Source: an uncultured Bacilli bacterium
GTDB lineage: Bacteria > Bacillota_I > Bacilli_A > RF39 > UBA660
Direction of reading: 5' to 3'
Assembly (NCBI GenBank): GCA_934095825.1
Contig: CAKOKQ010000001.1
Coordinates: forward strand, 1-64,000
Length of the DNA: 64,000 nucleotides
The notes beneath the pieces are model-generated. The model did not search any database, was not told the DNA's origin, and saw only the letters and a list, made by a program, of their open reading frames with translations. Positions 34,252 to 41,885 of this stretch are shown here, in pieces (the first letter of the stretch is position 1; the number at the start of each line of letters is the position of its first letter). The position numbers and the translations under genes are program-made.

Positions 34252-35878
34252 CATAGAACTTATTAATTCTCTTAATTAATTCAATCTTACCAAGATATTT
34301 AATTAAATAGTAAATATTTGGGGATTGATTTTTCTTACAAATAATGATACGAAGTAGGGCACAGAAGTCGGCTACCATACCGTTAAACTTATCTGGTTCA
34401 GCTTTGTAAGCTTTCTTATCTGTTGTGTAATTATTATTTACTGCAAATTCTTTTAAATTATTAAACCATTCTTCTTGAGTATCAGCTTCATTGTAAACAT
34501 TATTTATATAATCTAAGACAATGTTTTTATCACATACCCTACATTCAGCATAAGAGTTAGTATCTTTATAAAATAAATCATTAAACATGTAACTAAATTC
34601 CGTTTTAACATCACTTAAAGCCGCAATATCTTTACGAGGTCTTTCGATATCTCTTTCAATATTAAAGACATTAAGAGCATAATCTTTATTATTTACTAAA
34701 ATGTTATAAAATTCTTCATCATATTCTTTAGTATATTTTAAAGCCATATCATATAATTCATAGTTTTTTAAACGACTAAAGTAAATTTTAGCAATACTTT
34801 GTAGTTTTTCCATATCAAATAGAGTACCACCAATAGGCATTTTACTAAATTCAAAAGTAAAGTCATCAATACCTTTATCTGGATTAGCATTATACCATTC
34901 TTCAAAGTCATAATTTTCAATAGTAGCTAAGTATAATCTAATAACTTCCGTTGGAATACCTAATTTTTGATAGTAACTAATAGCAGCTTCTTTATCTTTT
35001 CTTTTACTTAATTTACGAACTGTTGTTCCTTCTTTAATAGTAATTGGGGCAATATGAGCGTAAACTGGTTCTTTAAAACCTAAAAGTTTAAATAATTCAT
35101 GATGTTTTGGATAACTAGCTACCCATTCATCGCCACGAGTAACATGGGTTGTATGCATTAAATGATCATCAACAACATGGGCAAAATGGTAAGTAGGTAG
35201 CCCATCACTTTTAATAATAACATCATCAATATCATTTTCTGGCATTTCAATATCGCCTTTGATGGCATCATGCAAAATAATTTTATTTTCAAAATCGCCT
35301 TGACTACGGAAACGAATAATATATTTATCGCCATTATCTAAATGTTCTTTAATTTCGGCCATTGTTAAATCACGACATTTAGCATATTTTTTGTAATAGC
35401 CTAAACGCAACTTTTTATGTTCTTGATAACTTCTGATTTCCTCTAAATGTTCTGGGGTACAGAAGCATGGGTAAGCTAGACCTTCTTCAATTAATTTTTT
35501 AGCATAGGCTTGATAAATATCTTTTCTTTCGGATTGTAAGTAAGGACCGTATTCACCCCCAAAACCTTGACCTTCATCAAAGGTAATCCCTAAGTTTTTA
35601 AAATCCTCAATAATACCTTGAACACCGTTTTCAACTGTTCTTTTCCCATCAGTATCTTCAATTCTTAAGAAACATACCCCTTTAGTTTGTTTAGCTAGCT
35701 GTAAAGCCGCAAAAGAAGTATATAAACTTCCCATGTGAACGAAACCAGTAGGGGATGGAGCAAAACGAGTTACATAAGCTCCGGCACTTAAATTTCTTTC
35801 AGGATATTTTTCCTCATAATATTTATAATCATGTAAGACATTAGGAAGTAAAATGTCTGCTAATTCTTTATTTGTCAT
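34241..35878 (-). CDS. gltX: Glutamyl-tRNA synthetase
   Basis: 545 residues, class I synthetase. The HIGH-type motif is APSPTGFVHMGSLYTSF near residue 42 and the KMSKS-type motif is RKLSKRKDKEA near 283. RIEDTDGKR and the THVTRGDEW segment are typical of GluRS/GlnRS. It charges tRNA-Glu and, in many Firmicutes, also tRNA-Gln for later amidation. The sequence is somewhat longer than usual for GluRS. The start follows a minus-strand AGAGGAAT; a TATAAT-type -10 lies at about 35903. Confidence 0.92.
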   Translation of the reverse strand: MTNKELADILLPNVLHDYKYYEEKYPERNLSAGAYVTRFAPSPTGFVHMGSLYTSFAALQLAKQTKGVCFLRIEDTDGKRTVENGVQGIIEDFKNLGITFDEGQGFGGEYGPYLQSERKDIYQAYAKKLIEEGLAYPCFCTPEHLEEIRSYQEHKKLRLGYYKKYAKCRDLTMAEIKEHLDNGDKYIIRFRSQGDFENKIILHDAIKGDIEMPENDIDDVIIKSDGLPTYHFAHVVDDHLMHTTHVTRGDEWVASYPKHHELFKLLGFKEPVYAHIAPITIKEGTTVRKLSKRKDKEAAISYYQKLGIPTEVIRLYLATIENYDFEEWYNANPDKGIDDFTFEFSKMPIGGTLFDMEKLQSIAKIYFSRLKNYELYDMALKYTKEYDEEFYNILVNNKDYALNVFNIERDIERPRKDIAALSDVKTEFSYMFNDLFYKDTNSYAECRVCDKNIVLDYINNVYNEADTQEEWFNNLKEFAVNNNYTTDKKAYKAEPDKFNGMVADFCALLRIIICKKNQSPNIYYLIKYLGKIELIKRINKFYEER

Positions 35879-36040
35879 AATATTCCTCTTTTCTTTGTCT
35901 ATTATAATATAGTTTCCTTTATTTTCAAAGGGGTTTTAGGTATTTCTAAATTCATTTTTTATATTAATTTTACTAGCCCTTTATTATATAGTACTTAAAT
36001 TATAAATAAATTAAATTTTCAAAATAAAACAAAAAATTAC

Positions 36041-36064
36041 AATAAAAAGACCTATTAAGGTCTT
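36041..36064 (-). terminator. Terminator of tRNA-Gln
   Basis: On the minus strand AAGACC pairs with GGTCTT around a TTAATA loop, followed by T's. Confidence 0.7.
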
Positions 36065-36075
36065 AATAAACATAA

Positions 36076-36151
36076 TGGCTGCCTAGGTAGGGCTCGAACC
36101 CACGAAATGTCAGAGTCAGAATCTGATGCCTTACCACTTGGCTACTAGGCA
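36076..36151 (-). tRNA. tRNA-Gln (anticodon CTG), CCA encoded
   Basis: Minus-strand cloverleaf of 76 nt: acceptor TGCCTAG/CTAGGCA, discriminator G, anticodon stem TCAGA/TCTGA with loop TTCTGAC, T loop TTCGAGC, 3' CCA. It reads CAG codons, an unusual specialised tRNA for such an AT-rich genome. Confidence 0.9.
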
Positions 36152-36200
36152 ATTCCTATAAACATTTTAACGCAAAATCTTATTCTTGCCAATAGAAATG

Positions 36201-36229
36201 TTGCGAAAATGAAGTATTTATTTTATACT
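36201..36229 (+). promoter_or_regulatory. Promoter of the GT-C glycosyltransferase gene
   Basis: TTGCGA (36201-36206), a 17-nt spacer and TATACT (36224-36229). Confidence 0.6.
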
Positions 36230-36250
36230 GGATTAGAAAGGTAGGTTTAT

Positions 36251-37702
36251 ATGTTAAAAAATAAATTAAGTAGTTTTAAAAATAGTTTTAAAAATATATT
36301 TAAAAATGATTTTAGATTAGATAAACTTTTTATGAATGTTAGTCTTATTATTCCTATATTTTTAAGTTTAGTCTTTCTTATTAGTAATAATTTACTTTTA
36401 GGACTGCTTTTAATAGTTAGTATTATTTTTATTATTAGAAAGTATAAAGGAAAACACTTTGTTCTTTATTTACTTTTAATAGCAACTTTAGTTAGAATTG
36501 CAGGTATTATTGTATTTAATGTTCCTCAGACTAGTGATTTTGCTGTTTTGTTAGAGGCCGCAAGAAAGTTTAACTTCGGAGATTATAGTTTTAGTAAGAG
36601 TGGTTACTTTGCAATGTGGCCTTATCAGACAGGGTTTGTTTTATATGAAGCCTTAATGTTAAAAATAGTTAATAGTGAGATTTTCTTAAAACTTTTAAAT
36701 ATTTTCTATGAAATTGGTTTAACTTATTTTATTTATAAGACCGTTAAAGCGTTAGTAGGAGAAACTCCCGCTAGAATAACCGCCGCTTTATACGCAGTAT
36801 TTCCCTTTTCCATATATTCAGCAACAGTTATTTCTAATCATCATTTAAGTGCTTTGCTTGGTTATTTAAGTATTTATTTTCTTCTAAAAAATAATAAAGA
36901 AGATAAATTATCAAACTATATTATTGCCGGTATTCTTTTAGGACTTTCTAATGTTTTAAGACCCGAAGGTATTGTTATCATTTTTAGTTATCTTTTATAT
37001 AGAATTTTAAAATTAACTAAAAAAGATATTCTTAAAAGTAAAAAATGGTTAATTACAGTAGTAAGATGTAGTATTTTTGTTTGTTTCTATTCTTTAGTAA
37101 ATATGGGGGTTTCTACATATTTAGTTAAGAGTAATATTAATGAAGATGGTCTTAAAAATAATAATCCCTTATGGAAATTTGTTTTAGGGACTAATCCCGA
37201 TACTTGTGGTAGATATGATACTAATGATGAAATCTATTTAGGTGATGAAACTAAAGAGTTAGAAGTTATTAAAGATAGAATTAATAATCCATATAAAATT
37301 GGTAAACTTCTTTTATGTAAGACTAATAATTTTGTTTTAAATGGTTCTTTAGAATCAAGTAGTGGTATTTATAATGATAAGAAGATTAAAGTACTAGGAC
37401 TAGAAGTAGCTTATAAAACTTTAGAAGATTCAGTATCAGGGGTTAATAAAGTTATTTATGGTTTTATGATATTAGGTTTAGTAGTAGGAGTGTATTTAAA
37501 GAAAAAAGATATTTTAAATAGTAATTTATTTTATTTTTATATTTTATTTATTACAAATACTTTAGTGTATATGTTAATAGAAATTCAGCCTCGATATACT
37601 TATTTTATTAATGTTACAGTTTTTATATTAGGTAGTGTTGGTATAAATAAGTTACTTAAGTTATGGGATAATAGACATAAGATTATTAAGATTAAAAATT
37701 AG
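36251..37702 (+). CDS. GT-C fold membrane glycosyltransferase (PMT/ArnT-like)
   Basis: 483 residues with about ten membrane helices. The first extracellular loop after helix 3 carries the acidic catalytic-type motif (PQTSDFAVLLEAARKF near residue 97) typical of GT39/GT83-like transferases that use polyprenyl-phosphate sugars. GYFAMWPYQTGF and the ARITAALYAVFPFSIY helix are also characteristic. It would glycosylate an extracellular acceptor such as a wall polymer or protein. It stands alone, between tRNA-Gln and the switch genes. Substrate unknown. Confidence 0.75.
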   Translation: MLKNKLSSFKNSFKNIFKNDFRLDKLFMNVSLIIPIFLSLVFLISNNLLLGLLLIVSIIFIIRKYKGKHFVLYLLLIATLVRIAGIIVFNVPQTSDFAVLLEAARKFNFGDYSFSKSGYFAMWPYQTGFVLYEALMLKIVNSEIFLKLLNIFYEIGLTYFIYKTVKALVGETPARITAALYAVFPFSIYSATVISNHHLSALLGYLSIYFLLKNNKEDKLSNYIIAGILLGLSNVLRPEGIVIIFSYLLYRILKLTKKDILKSKKWLITVVRCSIFVCFYSLVNMGVSTYLVKSNINEDGLKNNNPLWKFVLGTNPDTCGRYDTNDEIYLGDETKELEVIKDRINNPYKIGKLLLCKTNNFVLNGSLESSSGIYNDKKIKVLGLEVAYKTLEDSVSGVNKVIYGFMILGLVVGVYLKKKDILNSNLFYFYILFITNTLVYMLIEIQPRYTYFINVTVFILGSVGINKLLKLWDNRHKIIKIKN

Positions 37703-37732
37703 GTTAGCTTGATTATGAGTTAATCTTTTTTT
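37700..37732 (+). terminator. Terminator of the glycosyltransferase gene
   Basis: GGTTAGCT and AGTTAATC pair with two G-U pairs and are followed by T7. Confidence 0.65.
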
Positions 37733-37752
37733 ATTTTTGTTTAGTATTACTT

Positions 37753-37767
37753 CCCACCCACCCACCC
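37753..37767 (-). other. G-quadruplex motif (four G3 runs with single-T loops)
   Basis: The plus strand reads CCCACCCACCCACCC, so the minus strand is GGGTGGGTGGGTGGG. This is the classic motif for a very stable parallel quadruplex. It is exceptional in DNA this AT-rich. It lies between the glycosyltransferase terminator and the terminator of the minus-strand surface gene. Confidence 0.8.
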
Positions 37768-37854
37768 TAAAGTGATTGCTTGGGGTCAAATTGGGTTATA
37801 AGGATAAAGAGTTAATTTTAAATTAGTAAGTTTTATTTATGTTTTAAGATGATA

Positions 37855-37888
37855 AAAAAGTATGCCTAGTTAATTTAACATACTTTTT
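37855..37888. terminator. Bidirectional terminator downstream of surface gene 1
   Basis: AAAAAGTATG and CATACTTTTT form a 10-bp perfect stem with A and T tracts on both sides. It ends the minus-strand gene 38004-39167. Confidence 0.7.
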
Positions 37889-38003
37889 ACTAGTTTTAGC
37901 TCTATATATAATAATGAAAAAAACTATTATGACTTATTATGTTTATAAGATATAGGATATAATACGCTAGTTTTATTGAGCAAGCAAGTATTTTTTCTTA
38001 AAA

Positions 38004-39167
38004 TCATTTAAGTTCGCCAAGAGTAAATTGGATAATGGAAATAATATATTTGTCGGAAATGTATTGTGAGTGGAGCCAAGTTTTATCGTTCTTCTTTATA
38101 TAACCAAGTGAGTCATATTCAGTGTTGTTTGTATTATTTTTATAAAGTACCGTTGCTTCATCAACAAATTTAATTAAATTTAAATTATCGTTTCCTCCAG
38201 CAATAACATCAGGTAAGTAATAAGTTAAGGCATTGCTAATAATTTTTGTGTGGTTTCCTACATGGCTATCTGTTGTAGCTGATTTTATGATATCCAGTTC
38301 CGAAGTACTGTCATTGCCAATGCTATAAACATTTATGCCTAAACTAAAAATATAATTTGCTGTTTTTGGAACTGTCCAGCAATCATTATTAAAGAAAATC
38401 AAGTCGTAATTTTCTAAAGCTAGTTCGTCTAATGAAGGATTACTGTTATGAGTTACATTTTTATAATAATTATCTAGGAGATTTTTATAAAAGTTAAGAT
38501 AATAGGATGCACTTGTAAAACCAGAGTCATAAAAGTGCATGATTTTAGCTGGATTTTTACTTACTGTAATGCCTGTATCTAATGTGGTTTCATCATTTTG
38601 ATTGGTTTCATTATCTGTTAAAGTATTATTATTTATTTTTAACTTTAGATTGCCTTCGCCACCAACCATATGGACTTTGATGGAGTAGGTGATTTTTTTA
38701 TTTAATTCTTCTAATTTAGTAAGTTCAACTTTAACTGGACTTTCATAAGTGTCATTAACATAAAATGATAAACTACTTGCATCAAGACTTGAGGTAACTT
38801 TACTTAAAGAATCATTACCAGAAATTTTTATAGTAAAGATATCCGTAGATAAAACACTAGTTCTTTCAACTTCTTCAATTTGCCAATAAGGCTTTTGGGT
38901 ATCATAGATAAAGTATAAGTTACACTTAGTTTTTTTAGATAAGTTACTAATAAATAAACCCCAGTTATCATTATCCCAATAAGCATTTACATTGTTATCA
39001 CAATCTATTTTATTTACATAAAGATTTTCGTTATTAGCGGGAATTGATGAATTGAGTTCATTTTCAATATAAACTGCTAAGTCTTTATTATCATTTATGC
39101 TTAACCTTAATAGAACAAGTATTCCTAAAATTATCATAAATCCCGTTATAAAATATTTCTTTTTCAT
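38004..39167 (-). CDS. Surface protein 1 of a phase-variable paralog pair
   Basis: 387 residues. One N-terminal membrane helix (YFITGFMIILGILVLLRL) is followed by the two-Cys W-x-L domain (KIDCDN...WGLFISNLSKKTKCNLYF, residues 52-88). A beta-rich region follows to about residue 200. The C-terminal half has alternating strands such as YDLIFFNNDCW and INVYSIGND, recalling a Rossmann or glutamine-amidotransferase-like fold without catalytic residues. Residues 1-205 are nearly identical to surface protein 2; the rest diverges. ATG 39167 follows AAGGAG with an 8-nt gap. The promoter in the upstream invertible segment points away from this gene in the present sequence, so it is expected to be off. 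Confidence 0.7.
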   Translation of the reverse strand: MKKKYFITGFMIILGILVLLRLSINDNKDLAVYIENELNSSIPANNENLYVNKIDCDNNVNAYWDNDNWGLFISNLSKKTKCNLYFIYDTQKPYWQIEEVERTSVLSTDIFTIKISGNDSLSKVTSSLDASSLSFYVNDTYESPVKVELTKLEELNKKITYSIKVHMVGGEGNLKLKINNNTLTDNETNQNDETTLDTGITVSKNPAKIMHFYDSGFTSASYYLNFYKNLLDNYYKNVTHNSNPSLDELALENYDLIFFNNDCWTVPKTANYIFSLGINVYSIGNDSTSELDIIKSATTDSHVGNHTKIISNALTYYLPDVIAGGNDNLNLIKFVDEATVLYKNNTNNTEYDSLGYIKKNDKTWLHSQYISDKYIISIIQFTLGELK

Positions 39168-39198
39168 AGTCAAAACTCCTTATTAACGAATTTTAGGC

Positions 39199-39223
39199 TT
39201 CATAGAGCTTATAACTCTATGAA
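39199..39223 (+). repeat. Inversion site 1 (25 bp: 9-7-9)
   Basis: TTCATAGAG-CTTATAA-CTCTATGAA. Identical arms occur at 39464, 40696 and 40949. The spacer is the exact reverse complement of that in site 2, so the two sites are inverted with respect to each other. Confidence 0.8.
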
Positions 39224-39463
39224 AAATGGCATACGAAGTCCGTGTTTACCTATGTTTATAAAATTTTGACCAGAAATTTTGACCATAAAAAAATGTGAAT
39301 GCTTGACTACAAATTTTCTTACAGAACCTTGAATTTATAGACTTTAAGCCAAAATTATTTGACTACAAAAATGACTATAATAGATAAAAAAAGACTCTTT
39401 TAAAAGCCTTAAAACTATGATATAGTTAACATATAAATTAAAAATAGATGTCGATTTTCTGCT

Positions 39464-39488
39464 TTCATAGAGTTATAAGCTCTATGAA
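39464..39488 (-). repeat. Inversion site 2 (25 bp: 9-7-9)
   Basis: TTCATAGAG-TTATAAG-CTCTATGAA; inverted partner of site 1. It lies 23 bp from the stop codon of surface gene 2. Confidence 0.8.
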
Positions 39489-39511
39489 AAATGAGAGTTT
39501 AACTAATAATA

Positions 39512-40663
39512 TTATAGTTGACCCAATGTGAATTGAATAATTTGAATAATATATTTGTTTATATACATATTTTGGGAATGAAACCAAATATTATTGTTTT
39601 GAATTAAGTATCCCATTGTGTCATAGTTATTTCCATTAGAGTTATTTTTAAAGATTGTTGTAACATTTTCATTAAAGTTTATTAGCGTTTCCCCATCACC
39701 ATCACCACCTATAATATTAGGCATGTAATAAGTTAGTTTATTATCAATTACTTTAGTAGATGATTCCAATTTGCTACCCCTAAAATAACTTTTTATTATG
39801 TCTAAACCATCGGTGCTGTCGTTTCCACAAGTTACGAGTTTTATATTATTATTAAAAATATCGTTTGCGATAGTTGGAACTTCCCATGCATAGTAATCGA
39901 TAAAAACCAAATCATAGTTATCGTTAATGACATCGTTTATAGTTATTTCGTGTAAACTGTTAATATTAGAATAGTAATTTAATAATGGTTCTATGCTGAG
40001 CGAGTAATCTTTATTTTTAAAAGCATAGTAATGCAAGATTTTAGCTGGATTTTTACTTACTGTAATGCCTGTGTCTAATGTGATTTCGTCGTTTTGATTG
40101 GTTTCATTATCTGTTAAAGTGTTACTATTGATTTTTAACTTTAGATTGCCTTCGCCACCAACCATATGGACTTTGATAGAGTAGGTGATTTTTTTATTTA
40201 ATTCTTCTAATTTAGTAAGTTCAACTTTAATTGGTGATTGTAAAGTGTCATTAACATAAAATGATAAACTACTCGTATCAAGGCTTGAGGTAACTTTACT
40301 TAAAGAATCATTACCAGAAATTTTTATAGTAAAGATATCCGTAGATAAAACACTAGTTCTTTCAACTTCTTCAATTTGCCAATAAGGCTTTTGGGTATCA
40401 TAGATAAAGTATAAGTTACACTTAGTTTTTTTAGATAAGTTACTAATAAATAAACCCCAGTTATCATTATCCCAATAAGCATTTACATTGTTATCACAAT
40501 CTATTTTATTTACATAAAGATTTTCGTTATTAGCGGGAATTGATGAATTGAGTTCATTTTCAATATAAACTGCTAAGTCTTTATTATCATTTATGCTTAA
40601 CCTTAATAGAACAAGTATTCCTAAAATTATCATAAATCCCGTTATAAAATATTTCTTTTTCAT
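39512..40663 (-). CDS. Surface protein 2 of a phase-variable paralog pair
   Basis: 383 residues. The first 205 residues match surface protein 1 almost exactly: membrane helix, two-Cys W-x-L domain and beta-rich region. The C-terminal part keeps the same design, with strands such as YDLVFIDYYAWEVP and IKLVTCGND..DGLDIIKS, but differs in most residues. The two genes are thus a tandem duplication with diversified ends. ATG 40663 follows AAGGAG (8-nt gap). In the present sequence the promoter of segment B points at this gene, so it is expected to be on. Its mRNA would carry site 3 as a hairpin in the leader. Confidence 0.7.
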   Translation of the reverse strand: MKKKYFITGFMIILGILVLLRLSINDNKDLAVYIENELNSSIPANNENLYVNKIDCDNNVNAYWDNDNWGLFISNLSKKTKCNLYFIYDTQKPYWQIEEVERTSVLSTDIFTIKISGNDSLSKVTSSLDTSSLSFYVNDTLQSPIKVELTKLEELNKKITYSIKVHMVGGEGNLKLKINSNTLTDNETNQNDEITLDTGITVSKNPAKILHYYAFKNKDYSLSIEPLLNYYSNINSLHEITINDVINDNYDLVFIDYYAWEVPTIANDIFNNNIKLVTCGNDSTDGLDIIKSYFRGSKLESSTKVIDNKLTYYMPNIIGGDGDGETLINFNENVTTIFKNNSNGNNYDTMGYLIQNNNIWFHSQNMYINKYIIQIIQFTLGQL

Positions 40664-40695
40664 AGTCAAAACTCCTTATTTATCGAAATTTAGGC

Positions 40696-40720
40696 TTCAT
40701 AGAGTATAAAACTCTATGAA
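40696..40720 (-). repeat. Inversion site 3 (25 bp: 9-7-9)
   Basis: TTCATAGAG-TATAAAA-CTCTATGAA. The arms equal those of sites 1 and 2 but the spacer differs; it is the reverse complement of site 4. Confidence 0.8.
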
Positions 40721-40948
40721 AGCTTAATTTCGGTATCTCTATTTAATTTATAACTTAAATATACCATAGTTTTTCTTCTTTTTAAAGGAGATTTTTTATA
40801 GTTTTATAGTCAAATTTCTAGTCAAGAGCTTTTATGACAAAGCCAGTATTCACCTTACTTTCTACCTCATTTTTTAGTCAAATAAAAATAATATTTCTGG
40901 TCAAAATTATCGTCAAACGCCTAATTTTACTAGGTTTTTCCTACTATT

Positions 40949-40973
40949 TTCATAGAGTTTTATACTCTATGAA
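40949..40973 (+). repeat. Inversion site 4 (25 bp: 9-7-9)
   Basis: TTCATAGAG-TTTTATA-CTCTATGAA; inverted partner of site 3. It lies about 97 nt upstream of the sirA-like start. Confidence 0.8.
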
Positions 40974-41069
40974 TTTTGAGCTTTTAAGACCCGAAAAAAG
41001 TTTTAACAGGTCTAATAATTCGACATAATTTTTCAAAGGAATCATATATACTTTTAATAGGTGATAAAT

Positions 41070-41483
41070 TTGAGAAAGTTTTATATTTTTAATATTAATA
41101 ATGAGTTTAAGAAAATGACAAGAGTTTGTCCCTATAACTTATTTAAGTCATTTCAAAATATCTACATGTTAAATAGTAATGAACAAGAATATGGGATAAA
41201 TATGTATGAGAAAATGGTTAGTCCGATAAACAAATTAGAACTAAATAATTATTTGTTTACGAGTTATCGCAATAATGACCATTATACAAAGTTTATGAAT
41301 ACGCATATTTACAATAACTACTATAACGATGAAGAAACCAAATTAAAAATTGGTAATGCTTATTTAGTTATGGAAACAACGGCGGTTAAACCAGAGTTTT
41401 TTAGTAAACTAAAGACAAATAGTAATCTTTTTGCTTGTGATTTTCAAAATCAGGATTATTTTTGGATAGAAAGTATTGCTTAA
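41070..41483 (+). CDS. sirA: SirA-like sporulation inhibitor of replication
   Basis: 137 residues starting MRKFYIFNINNEFKK and ending CDFQNQDYFWIES. The start Y-x-F-x-I-x-x-E-F and the closing acidic/aromatic segment resemble SirA, a small protein that binds DnaA domain I and blocks replication initiation during sporulation. Similarity in the middle is weak. Synteny supports the call: in Bacillus subtilis sirA (yneE) is directly followed by yneF, as here. TTG 41070 is chosen as start because AGGTGA (41059-41064) precedes it. It diverges from surface gene 2, with invertible segment B between them. Confidence 0.6.
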   Translation: MRKFYIFNINNEFKKMTRVCPYNLFKSFQNIYMLNSNEQEYGINMYEKMVSPINKLELNNYLFTSYRNNDHYTKFMNTHIYNNYYNDEETKLKIGNAYLVMETTAVKPEFFSKLKTNSNLFACDFQNQDYFWIESIA

Positions 41484-41525
41484 AAATACTTTTTTTAGTA
41501 CAATCTTCTCGTAAGGAGAATTATT

Positions 41526-41735
41526 ATGTTACATGATATATTATTAATTCTTTTAGGACTTATTATTGGCTTTGTTATTGGTTTTATAGTAACAAGAAAA
41601 TTAGTTCAAAAAGAAATGAAGAAAAATCCCCCAATTAATGAAAAAATGATTGAAGTTATGTTTAGTAGTATGGGAAGGAAACCTTCACAGAAACAAATAA
41701 AAGAAACTATGCGTCAAATGAACAGATTTATGTAA
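41526..41735 (+). CDS. yneF: YneF-family membrane protein
   Basis: 69 residues. An N-terminal membrane helix (LLILLGLIIGFVIGFIVTRK) is followed by the family signature NPPINEKMIEVMFSSMGRKPSQKQIKETMRQMN. This is the UPF0154/YneF family: small single-span proteins of unknown function conserved across Firmicutes. The ribosome binding site is AAGGAG. It follows the sirA-like gene, as in Bacillus. Confidence 0.9.
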   Translation: MLHDILLILLGLIIGFVIGFIVTRKLVQKEMKKNPPINEKMIEVMFSSMGRKPSQKQIKETMRQMNRFM

Positions 41736-41885
41736 AAGCATAGTTTTTTTAAAACTTAAAGATAAGAGTTTGGAAATAAAAATGAATAACTTTGAAAATG
41801 TTAAGTATCTTGTAAATAGAATTAATTTAGTTAGACATACTATAAGTAATTTGGTAAAATAAAGAAGAAATGAAGGTGCATTATA

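Larger units (their letters stand above)
39199..39488 (+). promoter_or_regulatory. Invertible promoter segment A, facing away from its gene (OFF)
   Basis: Bounded by sites 1 and 2 in inverted orientation. Inside, an extended -10 TGATATAGT (39418-39426) reads on the plus strand, 37 nt before site 2, that is, away from surface gene 1 and antisense to the end of surface gene 2. Upstream of it lie repeated TTTTGACCA/TTTGACTAC motifs (39264, 39277, 39302, 39358). The segment is homologous to segment B but has the opposite orientation relative to the identical gene start. Confidence 0.75.
40696..40973 (-). promoter_or_regulatory. Invertible promoter segment B, facing its gene (ON)
   Basis: Bounded by sites 3 and 4 in inverted orientation. 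On the minus strand an extended -10 TGGTATATT (40766-40758) lies 37 nt before site 3, the same distance as in segment A, and reads into surface gene 2. It shares with segment A the sequence around the -10 (AAAACTATG-TATA-TTAA), the GCTTTCATAGAG-type edge, and the upstream TTTGAC(C/T)A repeats (plus-strand GTCAAA at 40809, 40877, 40900, 40912). Confidence 0.75.

Noticed and set aside
39199..40973. The four TTCATAGAG palindromes as simple terminators
   Set aside because: They lack T tracts, lie upstream of genes as well as downstream, and their spacers are reverse complementary in pairs, which terminators would not need.
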